A DNA stretch of 64,000 nt from Atopsyche davidsoni (Eukaryota; Arthropoda; Insecta; Trichoptera; Hydrobiosidae). Below, in pieces: positions 23,860 to 38,129 of the stretch (positions within the stretch are counted from its first letter, which is position 1; every line of letters starts with the position of its first letter). The translations under genes and the position numbers were made by a program. The notes below the pieces were generated by a model that was given only the letters and a program-made list of their open reading frames with translations, was not told where the DNA came from and made no database searches. Location of the stretch: contig JAILWY010000010.1 in the NCBI GenBank assembly GCA_022113835.1, forward strand, positions 3,559,501 to 3,623,500, written 5' to 3'.

Positions 23860-24735
23860 TTCATCAAACGAAAAGCAAGTTACTTTATACGTCAAGTGAA
23901 ATCCACTTGCGCTTTTATTCGCTTTATATTGCTTAAATTCACCGACTGCAATTTACCTTACATTTTCATCTCATTTTGAAAAATATACTACATACAATTC
24001 TACATTATTGCTTCATGTAACGATATCATTCGCTAGGTGTTAAAATGTAAGCTACTTTATTCAGTTCCACATACCAAATTGATTACACTTACGCTTCGAA
24101 AATGCCTTAAATATTCATTTTACAATTCACTTCCGATTTCATCAGATAAACTTTACCGGCTACAATTCGTCGAACTAACAAATTACTTACGATTAAAACG
24201 CTCAAAGTTCACTCAATTCGTGTTACTTCACTAAGTACAATATACTGATTGCAGTCCACATTAAATTTTATTCGCTTAGTGACCGTCACACCGTCGTGAG
24301 ACATAAGAATTTTTTATGGGCCGCAACTGAATGCAATTCTCAATTTCATATTGCACAATATACATTTTACAATTCAAAAACTAACTATAAAAGTATTAAC
24401 TTCACTTCGAACTCATACTGATTGCAATTCACCTGCTATTTTCTTCGTTTACATTACACGGCCGAATGATACAATTTTTACCGATCGCATTTCACAGAAT
24501 TTTCATATGAAGCACGTCTCCTCCTCACTTCACACTTAATACTTATTGCGATTCATCTTCTATTTTTTCCGTTTAACGCCCGCCACAAAGACAAAAGATA
24601 TTATATTTTTCAACAGCCGCAATTCACAAACCGTGAGTCTCAACTTCACTTTGCAAAATATACTGATAGCAATTCACTTGCGATTTTCTTCGCCTAACGC
24701 CGTCTACACCGCCGCTAGAGCTGGGCTCAATAAAA
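23860..24735. repeat. Degenerate tandem array, 120-175-base units
   Basis: Recurrent landmarks are ATACTGATTGCAATTCAC, a CGATTTTCTTCG-like stretch, then a CCG-containing stretch. Clear unit starts lie near 24243, 24417, 24540 and 24660, with weaker relatives from about 23860 to 24240. The array generates several 60-86-codon open frames that should not be read as genes. Confidence 0.5.
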
Positions 24736-27654
24736 TACAGAAACGCGTTTGTTTACAAACCTTAACTATGCGTGTGTTTATAAGCAGTTATATTGGATTC
24801 GCTTGATCTATTTTTGCTATTATTGTGCTATTTTTATCAAATCACTTTTCAAAAAACCGGCCTTAAGCAAGGTAAAGGACAAACAAATGTGAACCAATCG
24901 CACTTTTAGCAATAAAATGTAAGAAAAATTCATTTCTGTTCAATTTTCGCGATGGTGTAGTTTACATGGAAATATATTTTTATTTTTGTTAGCTATATAC
25001 TATTTTCGTAGTGCGTCGAGGTAATGTTTCTCGTGTATTCGCCATTTCTTATACGCTTATGACATACCTACATGAAATCACTTGTTCAATTTTCAAGGTC
25101 TCCGGCTATCTTCTCAGCTGTTAAACGAAAAAAACTCGTGAGTAAATCCACAATAAATCATAAAATATACTCACGAATATCTTTTTAAAATGTAGACACG
25201 CTATAAAAGTTTTTAATATTATTGTGGAGCTGTATTATATCTGCGCTCGTGATTATTTTAAGTACTTTCTGTATAGTTTGTGCATGCGGGCCAGTCAGCT
25301 GATAATGACCCGTACGAATGGATTCATTACCGCCTGAAATTTGGACAGAGAATACGTCAAGATAGCTATGGGACCGTTACTGTGTCTACCTGCGTGCATG
25401 AAAATTATCAATGCATCGCTGAAACATATAAAAACTTAATTGCATTGCCGATGCGTTGACAAGAGTGCTAATCACCGTTAAAAATCCAATACAGCGTGTC
25501 TTAGAGCGACCACGAGTATCGGAAATCAAAATGTTTTGCACACTTTGTTGCATAAATAGTCAAGTTTATACGCGTACGCAAAAAGATTCATTGGCTTGTA
25601 TACAACATAATCATCAAATTACTCTTAAAAAAATAACAGATTCTTAATCACTTTCGGTTTTTATAGGTCCATTAAATGTGTAAACGAAGGTATTCCACTC
25701 CTATTTATACTCATTCTGAGTGTTTTTTGGCGTGTTTTTGCTATGATAATATTATGTTTGAATCTCAAGGTGGAGAGTGGTAACATTTCACGATCGGTAC
25801 TAAAACTGAATTTGTTTTCTAGCTTCTAGTATTTTATTCCCTTCGATGACAGTTATTTTTCTTCCTTTTTATAGACTTGAGTGCCTGACAATACGGCCTG
25901 CCGTCATTTAAGCTCTATAAAGAGACGAGAATGCGAACCAGCGCAAAAGTTCCTTTTTGCTTTGTAAACGTCGCAATGCTTTTATAATACACCTATATAA
26001 TACATCAGCATGCCGTGCATTACATTCAACGTATTCTATCAAAAAAAATATTCTGAAATGTAGATACAATTTTTTTTTAAAAATACGTGTTTTTATTGGC
26101 AGGATTTGGTGATCGTTATTATCTCATTGGTCTTTCAATATATCGTCATTAAAAAAATAATAACTTCAGTACGCGGCAGAGGCATTCGGATACCAACAAA
26201 ACATTGACGCGGCATAACATTCAAGAACACATTTTAAATATTCGCATAATATCCTTTTAGTTATTTATTATTGTTCAAATTTGTTTACTCACAGATTTTA
26301 ATCCGTCATCCAAATTCACATTAAGACTTGACAAATACGTATATAAATAATCCCAACATTTAATTTTTTGGGGCTACAAAATGTATGCAACATGTTTTTA
26401 AATACACATTAGCAGACAAGAGATATTGTGTTAGTGATAAAAAAAATCCAAATGACCTATCCTTACAAACCAAAAAAAAAACAGCTTTAAATTTGATATG
26501 TTAATTTTTCCTGAGTTTTCTAAGTGTTCAGTAAAATATAAAGTTATAAAATTTTCAGTAGTCTCATCAAAACACTAAGACGTGGCAAAATTAGTTTAAA
26601 TGCGTACTTTGTGATTATATTAGGTTAAAAATCGACAAAAACCTGAACCAGCCGATCACTCTTCAAAGCCATTCTCCATGTATTTTCCTGATCCAAGAGA
26701 TTGAATTTCACATTTTTCGTCAACGGAACCATTGAAAAATTTTGCAAATCACTGTCTTCATGATTCTTCTTAATGATGTTATTATAAACTGACTTACACA
26801 CATTATTTTAAAAGACTTTTTCGTATTCTCAGAAATATTTTTAATATGAGAAAAAAAATTGGAGAAGGCCTTCATTACGCAACATAAAAAAAAACCATTT
26901 TTGTTGATTCTAATGATTATTATTAAAAAAAACTTTTGTATGAATTATAAATTAAAATTGTTAAATTATTAACCTACCTTAATGATTTCGTGTAATAAAT
27001 TTTATGGTATAAAAGATAAAATTACATACACAAAGAATGTAAATAATAAATCTGTGTCCAGCAAGTTAGAATAAATATCGCCAAACTTTACTATTACAAT
27101 AAACTTGATATTTCTTGAGTCTAAATTTCAAACATATTCTTTTTCGTTCATTGCATACTCATAAAATCCCAAAACGAATCCATCAATGTAAGATGTAAAT
27201 AAGAAGTGCGTTTTTATTTTTTATTGTTGTGCATTATACTTGAACTATAATACAATACATTCTTACAAAACGCTTGAAAACAACAAAGATTCATGTCTCC
27301 AACACAGAAGTTACATAAGCACCGACATTTGTTTTCAGACCAGAGAGCTCTCAACCCCTCCAAACTTGAAAAAACCTTTTTTACCTTACACATTGTATAA
27401 TATTTTAACATAAACTATCAAACGACCAAACTGCATTAACCAACAGTCGTGCTAAAAATAAACCACTATACAATCAAGAAACATTCTCAGTTTATTTATT
27501 GTGTTTATTTCGTAAGCGAAAGATGTAACTGCAGGCATTTAAATTAATGATTGATTCCGCATATATCTATCCATGGAGTTTGCATTGTGTACAGCAAATC
27601 ACAGGACCCCATTTAATTTGAAACGTTTTAATCTGAAATGTTTTTTAATATTTT

Positions 27655-27880
27655 ATTGTTTTACTCGGACTTGGACCCGGTACCCCGGGATCTTTCATTG
27701 GAAATATCAGCACTCGAGAGAAATATTCCTTGGCGTACTCACAAAGTGCCGTGAGCTGGCCAAAGGGTCGAAAGATAGTTGAGGCTGCGGATGTCACGTG
27801 ACAGGAACTGACAAAGGACCGGAAGGAGTAGCAAAAGCACTGGAGGCTTCCATCCAACAAAAGCTAGGGAGTGATTGACA
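27655..27880. promoter_or_regulatory. GC-richer block with a palindromic E-box
   Basis: Contains GTCACGTGAC (27793-27802), a perfect palindrome around CACGTG, the site bound by bHLH-zip factors such as USF or MITF/TFE. Also has GGTACC next to CCCGGG. No convincing coding frame. A regulatory role is inferred from composition and this motif only. Confidence 0.25.
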
Positions 27881-28335
27881 TCATGATAAATATCAGTGAT
27901 ATCCTTTGCTTAACAAAACACAGCGCTCTTTTTTTTCTAAAAAACTGTCAATCTATGCTTGTACAGAAAATATTTTTATAAATCAAGATAAAAAGTTATA
28001 TTAATATTTCAATCGACGCGGTGTAGTGAAGATTATTTTCTTAGGTAAACATCGAATTAAAAAATGTATAAGTGACAGTAAAAGTAAGACAAATCGACCT
28101 AAACTTCCGCGTTAAAACTTTCAACTTTATTTTAAAACGTTTTTATACAAAACACGATAGTGTAAAATAAAATATATAATTATTTTCACGAGCACGTAAT
28201 GCAAACATTTTTTGTTTTTTATGTTTTCATATTATCTATTGATAAAAAAAATTATTTTATTAAATATGTAAAGAAATTAACTATCGGTTTGTATCGCATT
28301 AAACGTCTTAAGTAACGAGTAACTCCGAGGCTAAT

Positions 28336-28379
28336 GAGAGTTAATATCACGCCAAAAAATATATACGATATTAACTCTC
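28336..28379. repeat. Inverted repeat, 13-bp stem and 18-base loop
   Basis: GAGAGTTAATATC (28336-28348) and GATATTAACTCTC (28367-28379) are exact complements. Related GAGAGT and TCTCAT sequences follow. Possible MITE core, hairpin RNA or binding site. Confidence 0.5.
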
Positions 28380-29903
28380 GGTGAGAGTGATTCTCTATGA
28401 GATTAATTCTCAAATGAAAACCAGGTTTTTTTTAGGAATTAAGATTATTGATTTTAATGTGTTAGCAAATGTTTTATAATATAGCTGTTTTGAAACTCCG
28501 GATGATAAATATTAGCTGTGGAAGGGCCCACGGATGGGGAGTCGTGCGGTGCAGGAACTTCCCGAAAACCGCGGAAAACATTTCAAAAAAGTATTACAAA
28601 ACTTACAATGAGTTGCTCTGAAGATAATATTTATATGACAGACATGTCTTCAACATTGTTCGCAATCTTGTGCTATTTTTACGTTTGCTGCGCCCGGTTA
28701 CAGCGTATAAGAAAAACCTTCAGGAATCTTTGCTTTTTAAAATTACCATTGTTCAAATATTGCTTAAATCTAAATAATAAAAAAATGTTACGAGTATTGA
28801 ATATGAACTACTTAATTAAAATGATACAATGAACTAATTTAAACCTAATAGAAAACCGCACAAGACTAACGGGGAAATCCCAATAGGGTTTCTTTTTAAA
28901 TTTGCCATTTAAATGGGAACGTCGAAAATATGTTCATGGAGAAACGCGACTTTTCACGATATTGAGAAAAAAATGTATCAAGATTAACAGTTTTTACTAA
29001 ATTATTATTTTGCAGTGCAACGTTTTATTTTGGTTTTATCCGAAATAAAATTTCAATCGGATGAAATTTTGGAGAAAAATTACTTATCAAATGTATTTTT
29101 ATAAAGAGACGATTTAATTAAAACGTTGAAAAAATATTTCAAACGTTAAAATGTATTAAAACGCAGCAACGCAATCAGTACTTTCAAAAGATTTTTTTTC
29201 ATTTACACTAGAATGATTTCATGTTTTAAATGGTTTATATTTTCGAATATTTTCAATTCGTACAAATATGTAAGCACGTTTACTTATAAACGTTTTCAGT
29301 TGGGTATGATATAAAACAGATTATCACATTCGATTTATTTTATTTGCACGCATGAAATAACGAGAGTAATTTGGTTTCAAACTTGCACACATAATATTAT
29401 ATTCTGGATCGGGTACAACACAAAACCGTGATACAAACCCGACTTGTACAGATGAGTTGATAAATATAATCATTACGTGTGTAGAGTTTTACAGTATAAA
29501 ATAATAAAATAAAGAATTCCTGATATTGATGGAATCACTAACTTAATTTAAAGCGCTCCAAAGGTAAGCAGACACATCAAAAAACGACACCGTAAACGAT
29601 GTAACATTCGCTTTTCCATTACATCCCCTAAATATGTTTTTCCAGGAATTACTTGACATTCTGATGTTGGGACGAACTTGCCTAACGACCTGGTACAAGT
29701 CCTCGGTAGCGAATCGCTCGAGCGAAAATAAACTCTTTATGCCTGCGCTTACTGTACACGGGTACTCACGGGGTGTGATAAACATGTTATATCTCTCCGA
29801 GGGATGAATTCAAAGAGCCCCCTGAACTGTGATACATTACAATAAAATATTTTCACTATAACTATTCGTTCCGGCTCATGCTTAATTGAGACACAAAATT
29901 TTT

Positions 29904-30311
29904 ATATTATTGATTTTTGTGAAGACCGTCTCACAGGAAGTACGATTTTGCCTATACAAGTTTGATTGATTGATAATGATTAGGTACATTTTTTCAAATA
30001 TTGAAAATTGATTAAAGAAACTCTTAGAAAAATATCATCGTGATTTGTGCGGGATTTGAACCCACACCCCCAAGCTTACAATTATACCAACGAATCACTG
30101 GTAATAAGTACGTTGCATAATAAGTACGTTGTTACATTTATAGGATATGATTGTTAAAAATTCTTACTTAGTACCAGTGATTCGTACTAAGTTATGCACC
30201 GGCCATGTAAGCTTGGGGGTGTGGGTTCAAATCCCACAATCACGATGATATTTTTCTAAGAGTTTCTTTAATCAATTTTCAATATTTGAAAAAATGTACT
30301 TAATCATTATC
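29904..30311. mobile_element. Head-to-head inverted pair of tRNA-derived SINEs
   Basis: The left copy (minus, about 29972-30106) and right copy (plus, about 30160-30311) face each other as a palindrome of over 100 bases per arm, meeting near 30107-30159. Each arm has a B box (GGGTTCAAATCCC), the TATTTTTCTAAGAG tail and AAAATGTAC. The left arm lacks the ATGGCCGGTGCATAA segment present in the right arm. Left of it is the GACCGTCTCACAGG segment shared with 23671-23748. Confidence 0.6.
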
Positions 30312-31155
30312 AATTAAATTGTTTGTTTATGTTTTAAGCTCAAACGCCAAAAATATAAATAAATATCTATCCAATTTTTTTAAGACGTGTATAATTTAAG
30401 TAGATGGAAATGTGCAAACTTTGTGCCATTTATAACGAGCGAACTACAACAACTCGTTAATATTATACTATATGAGGAATATCCTTTAATAATTAACATT
30501 CATCGACAGACATTCATTAGTAGTCATTTGAATGTTTGCGGTTAATTGTCAGAATTCATCTCACAAAGCTTTGTCTCGCAATGTTTATAGATTGGATATT
30601 ATAAACAATACTATCATGAGTGGAATTCGGTTTCACACCCTGCCGGCTGTCAGTCTAATAGGGGAATAATTCGTTATGATAATACGGTTATGAAGCTCAC
30701 ATGTGATGCAACTCTGTAACTATACCATTATATATAATGTTACACACCAAAACAATTGTTGTAAAGATGAAGATGGGATAATTATATGTAATTGTTGCTA
30801 TTAAGTTATTAATTATGCATGCAAGAAGCCACGAAGTACGTTGGTACAATAAATGTGATAAATAAATAGAAAATGGATAATTGAGATAATAAATGAAGAT
30901 TACATATATTTATATATATATATATACTCGTATATAGTGCTTCTTTAACGAGAAGGATATACAAAGTATTGTTAATGTTGTATTGTTATCTTTTTAAGGA
31001 GTTCCATTGGCCTGATAAATGAGAGATTAATTTATAACAATGACAATATTATCTTTTTTAAAGACACATTGTATACGTTTTTTCGTAACATAAAATCAAC
31101 GCATTTGATTTATTTGAGTATTTTTAATGTAGAAATAAAATTTTCTGCCTATCGG
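30312..31155. other. AT-rich intergenic DNA
   Basis: No gene. About 45 bases at 30628-30675 (CTGCCGGCTGTCAGTCTAAT) resemble 54563-54610, a small dispersed repeat. A TA microsatellite is at 30911-30926. Confidence 0.55.
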
Positions 31156-31204
31156 ATTGGGAGGGCGTAGTTTATTTCCGAGCTTTTAGTCGTGCCGATA
31201 TTTC

Positions 31205-31395
31205 GAGTGACGTTTGAGAACTTTCATTCAAAACTCGATGGAATCTGAAGGAGATATCTTCCAAAAGACTTACGGGCAGAAGTGCAGAGCATCGCAAAAG
31301 ATGGAAAAAAATCGTAATCGACTCAGAGAATACTTCATCCATCAACTTTTTGCGTCCCTCTGAGCAAAGGGTGTAACCAACGTTTAAAAAAATCA
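31205..31395 (+). pseudogene. Possible retroelement coding remnant
   Basis: A plus-strand frame from about 31220 reads KTRWNLKEISSKRLTGRSAE, then HRKRWKKIV and on to a TAA. The basic, Trp-containing pattern resembles C-terminal segments of insect LINE proteins. The likeness is a matter of general pattern, not a confirmed match. Confidence 0.25.
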
Positions 31396-34300
31396 CTGTA
31401 AAATTTAATAAATATACATTCATAAACAAATTCAAAAACATATACTGCATGTTCAAAATGATCGCTATTGATACATTATTTATAAACAGTATAAGTTCTT
31501 TCTATTCCTAGAAACTTATCGCATTTCTAGACCATGAGAAATAGTACCGCTGTAATAAGACCTAATGCTCTACTTCGTTCGATATTTCATATTATTTATT
31601 TGCAGAAACCTTCAGGTGTTCCCTTGTAATGCGTATTTTAGACGCTGATGAAAATCCTCGGCTAAAATTTATCTCAACTCCGGGGCTTTGCGTCAATACA
31701 GATTAACTGTGGCCCAGGCAACGCGAAAAATCAGTCCCGCGACGGACAGACCAGAAGAGAAAAGACATCAAAGCAAAGAGAGACTTCAGAGGTAAATTTC
31801 TTCAACACGGTATTTTATAATATTGCCAGTTGACTGACGGAGCAACTGGAATATTGGTGGGAAAAAAATGTAACAAAATCAAGATTATACTTAAAAACAC
31901 TTTAGTTAACTATCAATGATAATTTATCAAATCTTCTGTTACTTGCATGACGTTGTGAAGCTTTGTATGATAGTTGTTACATCATAAAATATTAAAAATT
32001 GCAGAATTATTGTATAGTAGTTATTTGGTGTATATGAATATTTTATTTTTTTTTACAATGAATGGGAAAATTTCTAAAGGGATGGATTTCTTTTTGAATA
32101 GAGATCGACACTCACACCACCCTCCGAAAATCTTACCATAAAATATTACTTTTACCCAATATTTTCCGCCCATTGGCACTTTAGCCTTTTCAGTCCAAAT
32201 GTACACCTGTATTGCGACTTTTTTTTATTTTAATGTGGCCACTATAATTTCTATACATTGTGTGATTATGATTCGTGAGAAGAATCAAATTTTATTAATT
32301 TTATTAAAACTATTTTAGATAGTCATAAAAGTCTCCGTAGATAGCTCCAGTACCGACCATACCAGTATATACCACATTTCTATGATAAATCATCAATCCA
32401 GATTATTAATATGCACTTTTGTATGTATTTCTGAATTCTGTTCTTTTGTTAATAAAAAGCTTAAAGATTTTTTTATACCAAAAATATGCACATGGGATAT
32501 TTTTAAGTGTAAATGGTTAAATAATAATTAATCAAAATGGGACACTTAATATTGTATATATGCAGTATAGTAGTTGCTTTGTAAGAGGAAATAAATATGA
32601 GTAGCATCGTCGTAGTATATCAACCAAATCAAATTGGTTTACGTATCAAAACATTATTCATACCAATCACGAAGAAAATGATTCTTAGACCACATATATC
32701 CAGTCGAACCAATGAACTATAAAACAAGCCAATTTTCTTAGTGATTTACGATAAAATTCAGCCAAAAAAAAATAGGATAATTTTTAACTGAATTGTAAGT
32801 ACATGTGCATATATTCTAAAAATAGACAAACAAGGTCGTAGCTCTTTGATTAAATCATGAATATTAATTGGCTGTGACAGCAATTTCTCAATTAATACAT
32901 GATTAGTTTTAAGCAAGTTTTAACGGCACAAATGAGCCATTTCAATTAAAAACAGATTCAAAAAATATTTACATACGTTTTCGTTGTCCACGCCGAGGTA
33001 AATCTTCACACAGGCACACATTTCGTTTATGTAATCGTTACGCTGGCTATGCATGTGTGCGGTTACATATCATGTCCTAATAGATTTTGGACTGAAATGA
33101 CCGAGAATGCTCCGTCGCTCATTCGTATGTACTCAAGTTATTTGTTCGCAAAAGGAGTCAACCATTGTATAAACAAGTGCGTTGGCAAGGTCTAGTACTC
33201 TGTCAGTTCACACCACTCCACGAATAGTTCAAAGAATAAAGACTGCGTACAATTCGGCGGTAATAATTAACAAAAGAAATGTAGATTAACACTTTTAAAT
33301 CTTATTAAATATCAATCAATAATTTAGCAAGTATGTTTGATCAATATGACGAGTTGTATTCCAATACATTTATCAAGAATAAACGTAAAAGTATTGTGCA
33401 GTTCCTTAAAGTCTGCACAGATATTTATTTGTTCTATATATTATAAAAACTTGGGTAGGGAATAATTTAAGGTCACACGTGTGCTCAGGCTTTTTGTTTA
33501 ATGCCAACTGAGGCTGGAGCGACGGGTTCTTATTGCTTATTAAACATAAATCAACAACCGTTCCATACGATTCCCACAATAAATAAATAAAAACTATCTG
33601 CAAAAATGACAATTAAAGCAGTCAATTAGATTAGCAGAAAACTTCAACATTTGAGTTCTGTTTACAAGAGAACTAAAAATATTTAAAAAACCACGAAATC
33701 ATCGATATTGACTCGTAAACATCAATATGATAATGTAATACTTACATATGTGATATTTTGATTATTGTGTGAATCAAATAACATTTTCAAATCTAAAAAA
33801 CACATCAACCATATAGATTTTGGATCAAATACTAAAGAAGTCCAAAGATTGATCGAAGTTCAGTCTCAAAAGACTGTGTATAATTTCAATAAAACGCATT
33901 TGCTCTTACAAATTAAAATTATATATCAATATTAAATTAATAATACTTAAATTTTATTTGTTAAATCACACGTAATTAACCGGCTGAATAATGTATAATA
34001 CAAAACACGTGACGCATTTAACAGCTTGGTAATCACTTTTCAATTTAATCTGTCAGAATCTGGGCGTTGTAATTATGACGTCAAATTCACAGGGTAATCG
34101 GAAAAAACTAACTCTAGACAATTTAAAAGGCAATTTTCACAGTTGCGCTGCTGGCATGACGGGAATATTATTTTCGCAAATTAATTTATTTTTAATTCAC
34201 ATTAAATTTAATCATTTCAATACTTATATTTAAGCCATATTATATCATGTATGAAAGGCTCGGTGTACCGTAGATTCAGTGTACGCGATGTGTCGTGATA

Positions 34301-37300
34301 TCATTATCCTTGAAAATCTTTCAGTAGAATTAATAAAAGACCGCATTTTTTACGCGAAGAATAATTTTTTTTTTAAATTTTAATTCCACAATTGAACAAT
34401 TATAAAATATTTTATATTATATTAAATACAAATCTTTTATCTATATTTCAATGAGTCTTCAAGGTTGAGTAGGTGATTCGTGGTTTTTTTTTTTTATCAT
34501 AAGTATATTGACAATTCCATTTATATGGATAAGTGAAAGAGAGAGGATGATTGTTTGTCTTCCGTGAAACACATCGCAAGTCATTTCATAATAATACAAG
34601 TATTGCGTCCAACTCTCAGACAATAGTGTTTCCTTCTATTAACTTAATGGCGATACTGTCTATTTTTATGATTACTTCTTTGGCGGAAAACATTCGAACT
34701 TAGATAATCAGAACTCCGAGCTAACAGATCGAAGCAATCAAAAGTAATTGGAACTGTGCCACATTTGTCATGAAAATCATTTGTATCTATCATCACACGA
34801 TGCATAAATTTAATAAAAATATATATATTTGTCCCCCGTGTGGTCTTTAAGCTGGCGCTCCAACTAATGAACCAAGAAACGGATTTAAGATAATAACGTC
34901 TACGTTAGGTGAAAAGTCATTCTTCAAAGCGTAGAACCAATACCGGGAGGTAATCGTCTTTTCCTCCGCCTTGTCTTATAAGATATTATTATAAAGTACT
35001 AGTCATTCTCTCTGGACTTTTTATCGCTTTCAACAGCTATTTTCTTAAACACGTTGTTCTACTTGCTGTCCTGCGTGCAATGAATAAACCGCGTGACTTA
35101 CTAACTGGTCACTGATCGATTAATGGTTTACAAACCACGTGTTCTAAAAACCCAATCGCATTTCAAGGTGACGAATGTAAACATTAAAAGCGTGTCAAAT
35201 AATGCGAAGTGAGTTGAAATTGGAAATACGATTGTTAAAATATCAACGCCAAGTAAAAAAGATAAGGACACGTGTTATACCGGCCAGGCAATATTATATT
35301 ATTCCTTGTCAATATTTTATTTATTCGCTGAAATTGTAATTAATAATTAGTAATAATAAATAAACATGTCAGTATATTTACAATCATAAACCTTAGAAAT
35401 TAATTTTATGTTCATTTCACTAGAGGGAAGCAACTGTCTAAATAAAAAATCTTCAATCAATCTACGAGTGCAAGGTAAGAAAAAAGCAAGAAGAGATGGA
35501 AAGTTATTTAGTTCAAAAAGAGGAAATTGCAACTATGTCATGCTTGGTGCGTCTTTGACATTTCCTGAAGATTTATCAGGAATGCAAGCCGTTGTTAAAA
35601 ATACAGTTCATGCAACACACTACGTCATTAATGCTTCATTTTTTTTTATTGATCAATATTCAACGGTTTTGTAATATGGCACCGAGGACAGAAAACATCC
35701 AGCGGCTTAACACCCAAGAAACCATAACAACGGTTCCCGAAACCTATGAAAATGAAAAACACTTTCACAGTTAAAGGTAAATATTAATATTATTTGATAA
35801 ATTTAAAATATTTGTTTTTCTTAGAAACCTATTATTATTTGTTAGATAAAAAATAATTTGTATTCATTACACCATCCGAAATTTTAAGGATTTCAGGAAT
35901 CCCCATATCAAACGTTGAAAAGGCAAACTTTTCCCAATAAATAAGTGAAACCTTACACCATGATTAAGGTGAAGTTTGCTTAATCTATATATGAGCAGGA
36001 ATGGCTTTAACTTTCTCTACATTTAAATAACATCAAGAGTTTCCCCCTAAATCATTCAATTAACATAATTCATAAAAATAATTATCAGCTGTTTTAATTT
36101 TAATTGAATGCCCCAGATTTTTTTTAATTCCCTACATTAACGTCGGTCGTCCTGCAAAGGAAACATATTCTGTAACGCTGCAGATATAAATATATACAGC
36201 TCATTACGAAATGCATACGTCCACTTTGCATCTCTCGTACTTGGTACAGACCAAATAGACTGAATAAAATATATGTAAAATATTTTCTAATTCAAAATAT
36301 CTTCTCGTCTTTAAAGCTCATTAATTTTTCCATCTAAAAAAACACACATTTTTTTCAGATTTTTTTCTTTATATCACTGAGTAACGGCACATACGTGAAA
36401 CGACGATAGAAGCTCTTGAAAATCAATTTAGCGAAAGTTTAGACGTTAAACATATCAGTGTATTGTATGAAAACAAAATATTATAATTATCTTTAAAATA
36501 ATGTTAAAAATGTTTGTAAATCGTCTAATGCTTCGCGTGACCCGGGTAATCCAATTTTTGGGCTGTGCCTGAAATTCGGTCTTTTCGGATGCCTCCAAGC
36601 AGCCACACGTCAAAACCCGTAACTTTGTGCGATAAATTTTGGCTTTGTATCCAAACTACCTTACCTTTTAAAATGTAAAACAATTTAATAATATTCGCTC
36701 CGCTTTTCGCTCAAGCTCGGTTACTAAAGAAGTATTTGCGGGAAAGCGAAATCTCTGCTGAAATTGAGTTATTTTACTTTTACTTTGTTGTCCAAAATAT
36801 ACCTATGAGTGTCAACCTAGAGAAAAATTGAAAATATCTCTTAGGTTTTTATAACCACACTTATCTCGATTAACAGCGTGCTCTGACTTTCTTATAAAGA
36901 ATTCGTATTACCGAGTATCTGTATTAGAAGACTACTGTCGGAGTATTATTGATTTTATTTGTGGATTTTCATGTTTTAATATTTGAATACTATACGTCAA
37001 TTACGTCAACGCAAAGTGATCTGTTAACATTAATCATATATTTAAACATACATACGTGAGTAAAGTTTTCTAAATAGTACTCACTTTATAAATTTGAGTC
37101 AAACTAAAAATAAATTTCAATTTTAAAGCCTATACATTTTTTTTATCAATCGATAAGAAAATGTGCAAATTCTCTTGTATCAAAAGTTCAGATCTGATGA
37201 TGCGAACTCTCTGGACTCTCAGGGTAGCAAGTGTAAATGCTAACCATTAAATCACATTGAAAATGAACCTATTATACGTGCTTTGTTATAAATATAACAA

Positions 37301-37660
37301 TACACCATTAACTCAAACGTTAGAATATAAATTAATGTTTTTGTGTGAACATGAAATTACTTATTTAGATTAAATTAGCTTCTTATTGCTGACTTTAGGC
37401 GATTGCTAAAACAGAAAGCTTTGCAGATTCGTAGAGTTAATCTTATCAGCAATAGTTTTGAGATAGTGTGAACGCTAGAGAATTCACGTTCATTAAGAAG
37501 AAGTCCCAAGTTAGCCCTAAAATAAACAAGCTATCTCTAATGACTTGTAAATAGATGCAACACATAAAAACGGATTTATTTTGGCTCTGACTTGCATTAG
37601 ATAACATTATTAAAAAATAACACTTTTTTTCATTATGTATTTAATTTGTATTATATTATT
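31396..37660. other. AT-rich intergenic DNA
   Basis: No gene recognised. GC-richer patches at about 31600-31800, 32990-33240 and 34030-34170 are candidate regulatory DNA. A frame at 35408-35674 (88 codons) has no family features I recognise. Confidence 0.5.
37203..37255 (-). repeat. Weak tRNA-like remnant
   Basis: Minus strand has an A-box-like AATGGTTAGCATTT and a degenerate B box (GAGAGTTCGCATC). Probably an old SINE. Confidence 0.2.
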
Positions 37661-37678
37661 ATGAGGAGATTCACCAAA

Positions 37679-37985
37679 TGTTATGTCGTCTCAGTTATCT
37701 TTAATAGAGTCGAAGCTTGGACACTCAATACATCTACTATGCGAAGAATTGAGGCGTTTTTAATGTGACTGTATAGGAGAACCTTAAGATACCGCGGGTT
37801 GACCGCGTCACAAATGAAAGAGTCTTGTACAGAATGCGCAAAGAAAGGGAACTCTTGACACTGGTAAAGAAGCGGAAGGTCTCCTATTATGGTCACATTT
37901 TTCGTAACACTAAATATAGCATCCTACAGCCGATTGAAAAAGAGGAAGTTTACGCGGATGCGGAATTTGGCTGGAGATCGGAAGT
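37679..37985 (+). pseudogene. LINE reverse transcriptase C-terminal remnant, frameshifted
   Basis: The first frame from 37679 gives CYVVSVIFNRVEAWTL and MRRIEAFLM, then TGA at 37766. After a frameshift, the frame from 37801 gives DRVTNERVLYRMRKEREL and KVSYYGHIFRNTKYSILQ. This is the region between the reverse transcriptase palm and C-terminus of a LINE family also present at 14607 and, on the other strand, at 48839-49066. Confidence 0.7.
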
Positions 37986-38129
37986 GGGATATGTTCTATG
38001 AAAAAACATGAGGATAGGCATCAAAAGTAGAAGAGGCGGTGTGAAATATGCTATTTTTACAAGAAATTTAAACTGTTTGGGTATCTGCTGATTAATCCAT
38101 TGGAAAACATACAAATTAACGTATATATA

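Larger units (their letters stand above)
24760..29900. other. AT-rich intergenic DNA with GC-richer patches
   Basis: No gene recognised. Patches at 25280-25450, 27655-27880, 28510-28590 and 29540-29810 stand out from the background and could be regulatory. A hairpin is at 28336-28379. Confidence 0.5.

Noticed and set aside
28518..28832. 104-codon open frame starting at GTG
   Set aside because: No ATG start; only the first 30 codons are GC-rich and other frames are open there too. Possibly a conserved element, but not a supportable gene.
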